From positions 1,810,501-1,874,500 of the forward strand of contig OV121087.1 in NCBI GenBank assembly GCA_921293015.1: 64,000 bases of DNA. The letters run 5' to 3'. Shown here piece after piece: positions 17,601 to 28,400 of this stretch. The stretch comes from Phorcus lineatus. Taxonomy: Eukaryota > Mollusca > Gastropoda > Trochida > Trochidae. Numbering within the stretch: the stretch's first letter is position 1; each line of letters starts with the position of its first letter. The notes under the pieces were generated by a model. The model searched no databases, was not told the origin of the DNA, and was given only the letters and a program-made list of their open reading frames with translations. A program made the translations under genes and the position numbers.

Positions 17601-20600
17601 TTACCGAACGCTTTGATAAACGGCCGGATTAATGAAGCAGAAATAGCTGTAATTAGCTAATCCGTTACAACTAATTAGCGTTCGGTTACGGAGACTGAAT
17701 CAACGGATTAATGAATCAACATTTAATGAGTTTATATAGAGATTAGTTTGGTTACAGTTTGCTACCGTTCGGATCCTGCGAGATCCGGATTATCGGTGTC
17801 CGGATTATCGGGGTCTGACTGTATATTAAAAATTACTCCTATAAAACAGCAATCATATATATCGATACAATTTCAATATAGATACCTTTTGTTGTCCAGT
17901 AAATGAACAAAACAGTGAATGAACATAATAAAAAAAATAACTTAAAACAAAAACTTATCTCTTCCTGCAAAACAATCAAAGTCCTGTCAACTTCCTTGTA
18001 TTCATACACATAAAGCATATCAAAATAAATCAATGATATAGACAATAACTAACGAGTGACGGGAATGACAGATTATCTTTCCCGAGTTATATTAATTTCG
18101 TAATTCTTGAGCCTTGGCGTGTGACTTACAGGAAAAATATTACCCTGTGTCCATCTTCCTTTATGGGTAATATAGATCATTTCATTTTTAGTAATTTATA
18201 TCCATTTTATAAGACTGAATACAACAATTACAAAATGATGTTTGTGTTACAGCCCAAGACCCAGACCTGTTAGTGCTGACGGCAAACATTGTCACTCTTG
18301 GGCTGATGTTTCTCCGCCACCAGTGCAACAGAACAGGTAAGAGTTACTTCCCTTTAGTTCAAATAAATATCCTCAGAGACCCAAATTTACCTTCATAACA
18401 GATTTCTATGATTTGGAGGTGACCAAATGTGCATTTTCAACATTTTAGTAATAAAACTCTAAGCCTTTGTTTAAAGTAGGATTTTTTATCTCATTGATCT
18501 GATGACGACAAGGGTGACAGTAGACTTGACCATGTTAAATAATAAGAGATTGCATTTATCTGAACTCACATTGCAGACATATCAAGTGAAAGACGGGACG
18601 AGTTTCTCGCAGGCTGTATCAGTTTTCTAAGCAAGGCGCACAGTCGTGTGAAGAGGAAACCGCCCATGCTGGCCGTGTCAGAGTCGTACAAAGTTGTGTG
18701 GGAGGACATCTCAGAACTTTGGTATCTCTCTATGCAGGGTGGGTACACGCTTTTTCCCTTCCATTGCGGGCTCAAAGGGGGAATTCAGAGTGCACACCCC
18801 TCCCAAGAGAGTAAATGTTGAGAGCTGTTATTCTCATACATTGTAAAAATATACAAGAAAAGTGTAGGGCATGGAATTCAAATTCAGTACATAAGCTAAT
18901 TTTGATAAAAAGTAATCATTTCATTAGTTGTTCGTATGACACCAATAGGGTGCACCACTCCAAATAAAAAGTCCTGTTTCCAACCCTGCCCTTTAACCCC
19001 TTGGGATCTGAATTATTTTTAAAACCTCCCCCAAAACCACTGAAAAGACAATGTTTTTTATTGTCTGCACTAGTAACTATGACATTGGCATGACTTTTAA
19101 AGTTCTGTGACTGTGTATCAAAAAAGGTTTGGTGTACATTTATGATTTATAACACTGAAAAGATTTGTTACCCCGATAGAAAAGTCTTGAGAAAGATTAT
19201 ATCTAAACAGTGGATAACTTCTGATTTTTCTCCTTATTACTCCTGTGAATGACCACACAAAGGTCTGGCATTAAATCATTCTGTAGAGTTGTTCACAGCG
19301 TTTTCATTAGTTAGTTTTTCGCAACAGCAGACAGATTGAAGTTTTAACTTGGTTGATGCTCGTGTATAAACTTCCATGCTAGCCTGTATCTGGGATTCAG
19401 ATGATCAATCAGATCAGAAGCTTTAAGCATTGTTTCATCGTAAAATTGATTCAATTGATTACCTCCCTTGCCTACTAAACTTTCTTATGTAATACAGTTC
19501 CTTAGGGTTGAATACAAGAAACAGTATAATTTAATAGTACGATAACTGCAGGTTTGGTCAAGTGCTTGTGCCTGGCGTGCACTTCACAACAAGTAAATGA
19601 TTTTCATTTCTGTTAGTGTGAAGATTAAATTCGAAATATTTTCCCTTTGAAGGTCTGGGAGCCCTCGTCCCTCTGTACCCAGATCTAGCCCGACTGGTGA
19701 TGAAGTCTGGATGGGTGCCTGCCATTATGAGAACGCTTCTTGAAGTGCAAGGTGAGTGCTTGATACTGTCTGTTTATGTTTATAGCAGATGAAATATCAT
19801 AACTAGCCTGTGGAAGGTAATGTAGGTTGATATTTGTATAGTGTATTGCCGCTGTATGTGTGACGTCACAATAGCATGCAGTGTCACAATAAGAGACCTG
19901 TCATCACAATGATAACAATAATGTTTGAACTGCAGCTGCACTTTTGCTGCAGTCTGTAAAATTGCAGTAAAAACTTCTAATCATCCTGTCTCAGGTTAAA
20001 ACATGTACATTTTGGGTCTCACTCCACTCATGTACCCCTGGGGCAGGATGACTTCTAATGTACATTGAAAAATAGTGGACAGAGAGTTAAATAAAAAGAA
20101 TAATCTATTTAAAACTAGCTGTAATATAATACGTCCCGAAGTCCAAAAAAGAATAGCTCATTCACTTATACAATTTTTCAATATATAACCCTAGCCATAT
20201 CACTTAGAGAAACAGTAACATCTACTCTATGATTTTCAAAGAGGTATTGTGAAGTTATATGTAACATTTAAAAATACCAGTCAGTATAGTAACACCTGAC
20301 AATGGGTTATTGCAGGTGCAGGAGTAGACTCAGATTCCCAGTCGGCCATCATCTCTCTCCTCACCACTCTCGCTCTCAACGATACGTCCGCTAAACGCGT
20401 CATCAGGGAGAAACGAGGCATGGAACTTGCACAGTGAGTACAAGAGCGCTTGGAACAATGAAAGGATTTCATTATTAATAAGTAAAATTTAATCTTTATG
20501 ATAACAGTCAATGTGATATTGAAAGTTGTCCTCTTATACCTTCATCCTTTTTTTTATCGCTTGTATACATGGAACTTGCACAGTGTGTACACCACATGAC

Positions 20601-20995
20601 ACGTACTCGATATTACATAGGATCTCCATGGATCTTGTAAAATAGATTTTGAAATAAATAAAAAATGTCCATTTCTGTTTATTTACTACTGATGTTGAAA
20701 TAATTGGCTCTTGGAACAATGAAATGATTTGACTATTGATAAGTAACATGTTATAGTTATGATAACAGTCATTGTGATATTGAAAGTTGTCCTCTTATAC
20801 CTTAATCCTCTCTTTGCTGCCTGTATATCCATGGTTCCGGGCACTGGGATCATTTGGTCAGCAAAAGGGTTGACTATGTTATTTCATACAAGATTACATA
20901 ATGTATGTTTAAGAAATCTATGCATTAAATTTGTTTTCTTGTTCTACAGAATGTACATATGTGAAGATCTGAAGAGCGCTCTTACCACATCATGA
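8615..20995 (+). CDS. NCDN: Neurochondrin
   Basis: Eighteen coding exons join into 2871 nt (956 aa plus stop) with every phase matching: 8615-8698, 9162-9261, 10422-10507, 10842-10906, 11585-11730, 12278-12405, 12838-12897, 13110-13188, 13846-14015, 14362-14550, 14928-15046, 15508-16519, 16663-16786, 18253-18336, 18577-18738, 19653-19751, 20316-20433, 20950-20995. The product begins [16 protein letters not shown], then [16 protein letters not shown]-type sequence, typical of neurochondrin, an all-helical ARM-like cytosolic protein that in mammals modulates CaMKII and mGluR5 signalling and dendrite growth. Vertebrate forms are about 730 residues; most of the excess is one disordered insertion, residues ~430-690, encoded by exon 12. 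After it the fold resumes with [19 protein letters not shown]. The ATG has an in-frame downstream methionine-poor exon and a good context (GAAAATGTC). The C-terminus is short and charged. Confidence 0.93.
9280..10010 (+). repeat. Dispersed repeat (AAT-run element), split by a nested TTAA element
   Basis: The outer parts, about 9280-9373 and 9838-10010, match 30417-30715 elsewhere in the window. Shared landmarks are an AATAATAATAA run, ACCCTGG-ATAACCCAAGCTGCC, ATCTACACC-GGTACC, AATTAGTACTGCTGGGTGAA, GGAGACACCACA and ATACAGCAATGATC. The middle (9374-9837) is a separate insertion. Both copies are intronic (NCDN intron 2 and PRCP intron 4). The family type is not known; no coding sequence is present. 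Confidence 0.7.
9374..9837 (+). mobile_element. piggyBac-like MITE (TTAA-flanked)
   Basis: Both ends lie in TTAA: the left reads TTAAAGAGCCACTCTGTGA, the right reverse-complements to TTAAACAGCCACTCTGTGA. That gives ~15-bp terminal inverted repeats with one mismatch inside a TTAA target, the hallmark of piggyBac-type insertion. The element is 464 bp without coding capacity. It interrupts an older repeat. A second, inverted copy lies at 55692 to about 56200 in an RPL21 intron. Confidence 0.65.
10931..11248 (-). mobile_element. tRNA-derived SINE with 10-bp target duplication
   Basis: Read on the minus strand, the element opens GGCGGAATAGCGCAGTGG (A box) and has GGTTCGAATCCC (B box), followed by a ~230-bp body with TTTGGGTGCAATGCTACACT and a GCGGCGTTAAAC tail. 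It is flanked by TGTTTGTGAG at 10921-10930 and 11249-11258, a perfect 10-bp target duplication showing LINE-driven retroposition. It sits in NCDN intron 4. Related copies are at 58462-58757 (+) and a deleted one at 39998-40142 (+). This is not a functional tRNA gene: no folded acceptor stem follows the B box. Confidence 0.8.
12541..12649. mobile_element. Short palindromic MITE, copy 1
   Basis: The 109-bp segment begins CCCGTTTAATAACACTTTATG and its other end reverse-complements to CCTGTCTAATTACATTTTTATG, so the ends are inverted repeats. A related 111-bp copy lies at 41465-41575 with TTATTAAACAGG at one end. It is in the NCDN intron following exon 6. No clear target duplication was seen, so the superfamily is open. 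Confidence 0.5.
12994..13094. mobile_element. mariner-like MITE abutting the exon 8 acceptor
   Basis: Terminal repeats CGAGGGGAAGTCAAT and (reverse complement) AGAGGGAAGTCAAT, flanked by TA on both sides, delimit a 101-bp element. The termini and TA target resemble mariner family ends. The right end falls 15 bases before NCDN exon 8 (13110), so its CTTCCCTCTTA terminus lies within the region of the polypyrimidine tract for that splice site. Confidence 0.55.
15508..16519 (+). CDS. NCDN: NCDN exon 12, giant exon encoding a disordered acidic/lysine-rich insertion
   Basis: This 1012-nt exon encodes residues 410-746 of neurochondrin, several times longer than any other exon of the gene. The first ~20 residues and the last ~55 (from [13 protein letters not shown]) look like the helical neurochondrin fold. 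In between lie roughly 260 residues rich in Ser, Asp, Glu, Asn and Thr, with repeated SSNCD/SNCDLN-type phrases and a very basic lysine-rich patch near residues 487-503 ([14 protein letters not shown]). The patch could be a nuclear or RNA-binding signal. The acceptor at 15507 is the only one in phase with exon 11. Confidence 0.85.
16915..17821 (-). mobile_element. Internally deleted pogo/Tigger-like DNA transposon
   Basis: The element is bounded by 26-bp inverted repeats (left CAGTCAGACCTCGATAATCC..., right reverse complement CAGTCAGACCCCGATAATCC...; two mismatches overall) and flanked by TA at 16913-16914 and 17822-17823, the pogo/Tc1-mariner target. At 907 bp it is far shorter than an autonomous Tigger (about 2.5 kb). 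It lies in NCDN intron 13 and contains the remnant described at 17164-17400. Confidence 0.85.
17164..17400 (-). pseudogene. Truncated Tigger-type transposase, CENP-B/psq HTH domain only
   Basis: An open frame starting [20 protein letters not shown] encodes 78 residues matching the first helix-turn-helix (Psq/CENP-B N-terminal) of pogo-type transposases: [19 protein letters not shown], then FGQEFG and [12 protein letters not shown]. The second HTH and the DDE catalytic domain are absent, so it cannot catalyse transposition. The retained domain might still bind the element's ends. It is antisense to NCDN within intron 13. Confidence 0.75.
20418..20830 (+). repeat. Tandem duplication of NCDN exon 17 end plus intron start
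   Basis: The segment CATGGAACTTGCACA|GTGAGTAC at the end of exon 17 (20419-20441) recurs at 20570 as CATGGAACTTGCACAGTGTGTAC. The following intron sequence (GGAACAATGAAA, GATAACAGTCA, TTGAAAGTTGTCCTCTTATACC) is also repeated near 20710-20805. About 120 unrelated bases split the second copy. The duplicate splice donor has decayed from GTGAGT to GTGTGT. Confidence 0.7.
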
Positions 20996-21056
20996 GGTTC
21001 AAGAAACATCTCAAGAAAGTTGGATGAGTTTTGATGACTGGAAAGTGACTGTCATA

Positions 21057-21069
21057 TTTATTCAATAAA
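21057..21069. terminator. Back-to-back polyadenylation signals of convergent NCDN and PRCP
   Basis: AATAAA at 21064-21069 serves the + strand 69 bases after the NCDN stop. One base to its left, TTTATT at 21057-21062 is an AATAAA on the minus strand, 1.36 kb after the PRCP stop. The + signal is the natural NCDN poly(A) site; use of the minus one is inference, since another minus signal lies at 21648-21653. Confidence 0.5.
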
Positions 21070-22417
21070 ATCATTCTTCACTTGTTCTGGATTCTCTATG
21101 CATCAGAATTGAATTTCTGACGGTTGAACTGTTAAACTGAGTACTTGAAGGGCTTGCTTGTTGTAAATGATGCAAAGCAAGATTTTGGGATATTTGCTAT
21201 TGTGAACATACACAATATTTTGCAGGATTGCTCTTTCATCGTATGCATTGTAAGGGCTACCAAAATGGGACAGCAAAGAGAGCATTATATTTTGGAACTG
21301 CTCTGAAGGGGTTATGTCTTTTGAAGTTTCTCACCAGCAGCTCAGTGACAAGGCTAAGAAAATTATAAAATTATCAACAGGATTGGACATTTTAGCTGGC
21401 CCGTGATTGTTTGAAGCTACGTGACAGGTCTCAGACGAGGCCGTATGACATGACCCCTACCATGCAGTACACAGATCATAAGGCAGTAGTGTTTAAGATT
21501 GGGTATTATAATTACTTTGTAAAATTGTTTCAGGGCTTTCTCCTAAGCAGGAAAAGAGGTAATTGATCATGCATTTGAGAGCTATCTTCTCATAATACTA
21601 ACTTGGGATAGAATTGTTGAAATAATGACAATATTTGATAAAACCAGTTTTATTAAAATATATTTTTGTGATGATGACATGAACTGTGAAAATGTATTGA
21701 ACTGGAAAGTATCACATTGATTCTCAAATCTAGAACATTCTATCATGATTTGTGTATAAAATCAGTAATATATAAGAATAGAAATCCAGTGTACATAAAA
21801 TTCATATTCAGGTGATGATTATACAAATGGTTCAAATTTGAGTAAAAACAAATTGATAAAAAAATTACTTCCGTAGAACTAATTACAATTCTGTGGCAAA
21901 AGCCAAATAAGTGACTAGTATAACTAAAATCTTCCTTTTAGACCATTATATCGTATGAATTTAGAATCTCAGTATATGTTTTAAATTTCTCCCATTCACA
22001 ATTGCTTTTTCCAATTTAATGTTAATGAAATAGAAATGAACGTTAGAATAATAAGTAATAATCTTGTGCCAACGCTAAAATAAAAAAGTGGAGATAAATG
22101 ACAAGGCACTCTGTGATGATTATGTTGATATGATGAATTGTGATAATCGGTTGAACGAGGCAGGATGAAGCAGTCTTCTCTTATGAATGACCCTTATCTG
22201 ATCACAGTGGTGAGGTGCTCAAGCTAAAAGGAGGAATGCCCATTTTCAATTGAACCAGTATGATCCTATTATATCTGATCACAGTTGGTTAATGACCCCA
22301 ATCAGCCAACAAGAAGGAATGTCTACCGTTATTTGAAGGAGGTCAGATTCAGACAGTATCAGATGCTCCTGTGTGCGGGCTATATCTGAACAAAAAAATG
22401 TCCAGAATTCCTATAAA
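21070..22417. other. Convergent NCDN-PRCP intergenic region, PRCP 3' UTR
   Basis: No coding sequence is seen. Most of it is probably the PRCP 3' UTR read on the minus strand, since TTTATT (minus AATAAA) occurs at 21648-21653 and again at 21057-21062. The sequence is AT-rich with no repeat that I recognise. Confidence 0.4.
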
Positions 22418-25400
22418 TCAGTTGAGGGAGGTTTGAGGGTTGTTGAGCCAGTGTCGGATAATGTTCTTCTCCTGTGTGCGAGCAGCCTTCACATCCTCAG
22501 GGTCGCCAGGGTTACTAGCCCGAAGGTCGAGATGGTGAGCGCCATCTTTGATCTGGATAGCGATGAGGGTGTCCGAGATTGAGTTCAAAACACCACCACT
22601 TGACCAGGGGTCAAGGAGACCGTTACTGCAATTAAACATACAAGAATTATTTTGAGTAATGGATTGGATGAGCAATGAGAGCTGAAGTTTAGGAACTGAA
22701 AAGTTTAACCAGTGACCAAAAAAAGAAATCATTGCTGCCATAAGACAAACACTGGCTTATTTTAAAGATCCATTTTCATCTTTGCATAATTTTCTAAGTA
22801 ATTTTAACGTATTCATTGCAAAATTAGAAAACGTTTAATTCAAAAAACGACAATCGGACCAAAATTCATTAAAATAATTACAATTAAACGAAAGGGCATT
22901 CCCGAATCGACTTGGTACTATAAATAGAAGGGATGTATTATTTGCAAGATCGCGCAAAGGATTGTGGGACGTAAACAGAGGATGTAAACAAAGATGGCCG
23001 AATCAAGACGTTCGCGGAGACCAAGTCGAAAACTCTTGGAAAGTTTGGAGGTAAGGAAACGTTTTCATGTATTGGAACAGCATTTAGTTCGATAGAATAT
23101 AGTGTATCTGCTCGAATAAATAATAAATAAATATCCATCATCGTGATCGGAAGCCATAACAATGAGATCGCGATAAACAGGAAGTATGGTAAATCCTACA
23201 CATAAAACTGTGACATCACGGATTGTGGGTTCGTTTATGGCTACGACAAGTTTTGGAGGGTGGTATACTTTGAAATTAAAATTAAATACTTTCTCGTTGA
23301 TTATAAATTCTTTTTATGGTCTCAAAAAAATTTTGAAATTTTTTTATACAGAACTGTAAAGTCGGATGTGCGATATATGAAAACGGAGTTATTACGAATG
23401 CAAAGTTGAAAATGGATCTTTAAGGAATAGAATGGAGAAGACTACTTCTCTTTTTAAAATTAAGAATTTCTCTTTTTATGTTCACAAAAGAGAATGAGAA
23501 AACTAAGAAGTTATAATCCATACAATTTGTCCTGTTGTTTTTGGTTGCAATAAGAAGTGTACCTGAAAATAATATTGCTTGAAGATTTGATATCCTTTCC
23601 TCCGTATACAGTAGAAATCCAGTTCTCCCGCGGTCTGATTTTGTAGGTTGAGAAACAATTGTCACTGAATTGCTTGAAGTCCCAGGCAGCTGGTTCAAAC
23701 ATTGAGGTGTTGTCCGTGCAGTCAGGCATCACCATCTCCGTACATGACTTGAAAAGGTTACAGTGACAAAGAGTATGTTTCAATATTTTTCATAGAACTT
23801 TGATACATGTCAAAATAAGAATATAAAATTATATTGATATAAATCAAAACATATGACCTATTCGTCCCCAAGTTAAAGAAGTATACTGAAAATTTATCAA
23901 CACCCTAATTATATACATGTCCAGAAGCTGAAATCATATGTCTCCAATCTGATCTACTGACTGATTTAGAAAGCAACAGTAAATTGCCAAATTGACATCA
24001 AAATCACTACAGGTTACCTCCAAATTTTTATTCTGCTATGTGTGACTCCAACAACTCATGGCGTGACTCTTAAACATGCAAGATATTAGGCACTAGACAC
24101 ACTTATGATGATAAATCAAAACAATAATAGAATTTGACCTTTTCATCATTTAAAGTTTTAGAAAAACTTTTGACTTAAAACAGAATTATAACATGAAAAT
24201 ATCAAGTAATAAAAACAAGCCCACCTGGTAGTTCCAGCCCGCATCACCAAGGTTACCGGTTGCCTCCTGTGAGGTGTTGAGACATGGCGCGTCCCCTGTA
24301 TAGTTGAAGTAGATGTTGAGAGCCTTATAGAGTCCAGTTATCAGATCCTTGTCTTCCAGTTTAGTGCTCAGGGGCGAACAGACAGCCTGGGGGCACATGA
24401 TTTGTTATGATTAACCACATACATATTGTATATTCAACTGAAGTCTACACCAAAAAGGGCTTGTTTATAGTACTTAACACAAAGTTGTCCAATAATGTTC
24501 CTTTTTCACTCTCAATTAAGATTATGTAACCTTGTTGCCCTTTAAGCTGCCAATTATGAATTCGTAAGCTGCTTGAGGTGATATTAAAAACTGATTAAAA
24601 TCGACCATCTGATGCAATGTCAACTAGCATATCACAATGACTCTGGCAAAAGCCTTTGGTATTAGTATTCAGGGGTAAGTAGCTCCTGTTTACCATTCGT
24701 TAACCTTGTTCACCGCTATCGTTAATTGAAATACGATGATGTGATTGGTCTGCTAATAACTAGGTTTTGTCTGCACTACACTGGTGTAAGAACATGCTAG
24801 CAAGGAGGGTGCTTTCAGACCGTTGTCGAGAGGACAGCCCCTGAAAGAGTACGTTCGAATCCCACTAGATTCACTATTTAAAAACTTTTATTCCTCGGAA
24901 CACGGTCAACTTTATTCAGACCGAAATATCCACACATTAACAAATGATTAACAATAAGACAAATCAACACTGCCTTGTAATTCTGTAGTAAGGTTTTTCA
25001 CAACCTGAGTGCTGATGAATGGCTCCATTTTCATTGTAGTGTTATTATGAGTATACACTCCAATTTATAAAGTTGTGAAATTGAAATCAACCAAAATGCT
25101 ACCCTCAATAAAACTTTTCAACTGTTTTGTGTTTTACTCATGTACTTATAACACAGGGTATGAATGAATACACAGTAATGTCCCCTTGAATTTCATTTCC
25201 ACAAAAAATACCCAGATTAGACTGTCCATTTGAATCAGTCTTATCTGAATGGATATGGAGGTAATGCAGTGACGAACATCAGCTGAATTTTGGAACCTCA
25301 AGCATAAATATGCTAGAAAAAGTTAGTGATATAAGGTATTAGTAATTATCTATCTATCCACTGACAAGCTTATAAATATAAGTAAAATTTCCAATACCCC

Positions 25401-28400
25401 CAACTTATCGTGTTGAAATATTTAATATCGAAAGACATTTGGTTAAGATACTCTATCGACACAATGAAAGATCAACCATAAAACTTCTCATATCCCTAAC
25501 TTATATTGTCCAGGTAGGGATATTAGTCCACCGGCCCAGAGGGGTCCCCATGCACCCCCCCCCCCCCCCCCATGGCAGAATGAAACTAACTTTTTTTGAA
25601 GCCTTGACATGTCTATTATGCAAATTTGACTGGTAACAGTGTATAAACTGGGACGAAATGTGTCATTTTTACATATTTCCATGGGTACCCCCCTCAGCCA
25701 CTTATTCTCTGAAGCGTCACACCAAAAGGTGGATGTCCCCATATCTTTGGTTCTAATTATCATAGAACCATAATCTTGGTATCTAAATGTATGTTTATAA
25801 GGTCACTGAATCCATTGACAGACATTTCAGATAGCTACCATAGGTCATTTGTACGAAATTTTAGGTTTCCATTACAAAAACTCGTCATTCATGACTTCGA
25901 CCGGTAACAATTCTATTTTCTCTTCTCTACAGTTAATGTATATGATTTTATTTTACATTATTTGCACTGAGAATAGAATCTTGAGTACTTGTAACCCTTT
26001 TGTGTACTTATGTGTACTTATAACACACAAATTAAGTGTCCAAAAGCAAACCAAGAGACCTACCGCTAATCTACTATCATTGAAATACACCAACTCAGCC
26101 TTGGTAAAAATCTATTTTCTCTTCTCTAAAGTTAATGTATATTATTTTATTTAACATTATTTGCACTTAGAGTAGAATTATGGATACTTGCAACTTTTTT
26201 TTGTATTTGTGTACTTATATCAATCAAGGTTAAGTGTCCAAAAGCAAACTATGGGACCTACCATTAATCCACTATCATTGAAATACACCAAATCAGCCTT
26301 GGAAAAAACTAACAATTTTGTATTTTGAATGTGTTGTTTTACTTCTAAATCATTGGGGATTTAAAGGGATAGATTTAAAGGGCACAAAGAAGAAAGATAA
26401 CACATAGGTACTAATTCTGCCATTACACACATCACAGACATGTACTATAGGAGTACATTCTTGCAAATTATTCATTTTCAATCTCCATATGACTGTTTGA
26501 TTCAGTTGCTTTTTGGACATCAACAACTTATCAAAATTCTAGTTTTAAGAGAGAGCATCATCATCAATAACATCACCATACACCACACACCTTAACAACG
26601 TTCATCATCATCCTCAAAGCTGTCACGTTGCAAGGCCTTGATGTCGACCAACTCTCTACGAAGAGCGCACTGGCTCTAGCTTCCAATCCACAAGAGTCGA
26701 ACTATGACTCTCATTAGCAAAAAGAACAACAGACATTGGAACAGAGATGTATTCCATAGAGCCTCCTGCTAATTGAAATGCATTGTATGATACTCTAGGC
26801 TTTTGATGGTATCATGATAGTGTCCATGTTACATTGTTTGACTCATCTTCACAGTAATAGTCATTCAGTTGCAGACAGCAAACTTTATCAACAATTTTTA
26901 TGTCAGGTCCACCATAGAGAACAAAAATGAAATCCATAAGGGCTTTTATAAGTGATTTGTACAATAAGGAAGACAAAATTTTCTGCTTAACAACTTTATT
27001 TTAAAATTCACGTTCCTGAGTACATGATTACTCCATCAGGTTGGTTGTAGGATATATGAATTGTGGTACATATAACCACAACAAGTAAACATTAAACAAT
27101 AGTGAGGAAACCTAATTATCAAGATTAATCATATGAGAATGTAATACAATATGGATTTCCAGTAAATGCACATATGAAGGCACCTTGCTCACCAAACAAA
27201 TCTGATGGCACAACCTAAGAGCCACTTGATCTGACAAGAAAAACTTTGAAAATAGCAAGTAAAAAACACCTTGCAATGAGCCTAATCCGATGAGTCCAGC
27301 GTCAAGTGGGATAAGAATGTCTGAGAAACAACTTCCATCCATTTACTTGCTACGCATCCTTATATATGCTCATTCCACTCGGAATGTTCTTATGACTATG
27401 ATATGGTTTTTGTATCTATCATTGTTATGCCATGTGATAGGACATGCCTTCATTGAAACTTCCAGATCAAATGTGGTCATACTGAAGGTTGAAACCTACA
27501 TTACTATAAAGCACCTTCTGTGTTGATTTGCTGAAGAAAGCACAACTTAACCACATGGATACATCTTATATGTGTGATACTAACTTTAAGCCTTTTGCGG
27601 ATTGTCATGTAACCACTGCAGTTCTGTTGTCTAGAGATGCAGACATATTTTGTTTGATATATCTATTGATAAAATTACAGCATTAAGTTGCTCATTCCTA
27701 CGGTGACTTCAAAGTTTTCATTGTCAGATCAAGTGACTATAAGGTTGTGCCATCAGATTTGTTTGGTGAGCTAGGTGCCTTCATATGTGCACATAAAAAA
27801 TGTTGATAAAGTTTGCTGTCTGCAACTGAATGACTATTGCTGTGAAGATGAGTCAAACAATGTAACATGGACACTATCATGATACCATCAAAAGCCTAGA
27901 GTATCATACAATGCATTTCAATTAGCAGGAGGCTCTATGGAATACATCTCTGTTCCAATGTCTGTTGTTCTTTTTGCTAATGAGAGTCATAGTTCGACTC
28001 TTGTGGATTGGAAGCTAGAGCCAGTGCGCTCTTCGTAGAGAGTTGGTCGACATCAAGGCCTTGCAACGTGACAGCTTTGAGGATGATGATGAACGTTGTT
28101 AAGGTGTGTGGTGTATGGTGATGTTATTGATGATGATGCTCTCTCTTAAAACTAGAATTTTGATAAGTTGTTGATGTCCAAAAAGCAACTGAATCAAACA
28201 GTCATATGGAGATTGAAAATGAATAATTTGCAAGAATGTACTCCTATAGTACATGTCTGTGATGTGTGTAATGGCAGAATTAGTACCTATGTGTTATCTT
28301 TCTTCTTTGTGCCCTTTAAATCTATCCCTTTAAATCCCCAATGATTTAGAAGTAAAACAACACATTCAAAATACAAAATTGTTAGTTTTTTCCAAGGCTG

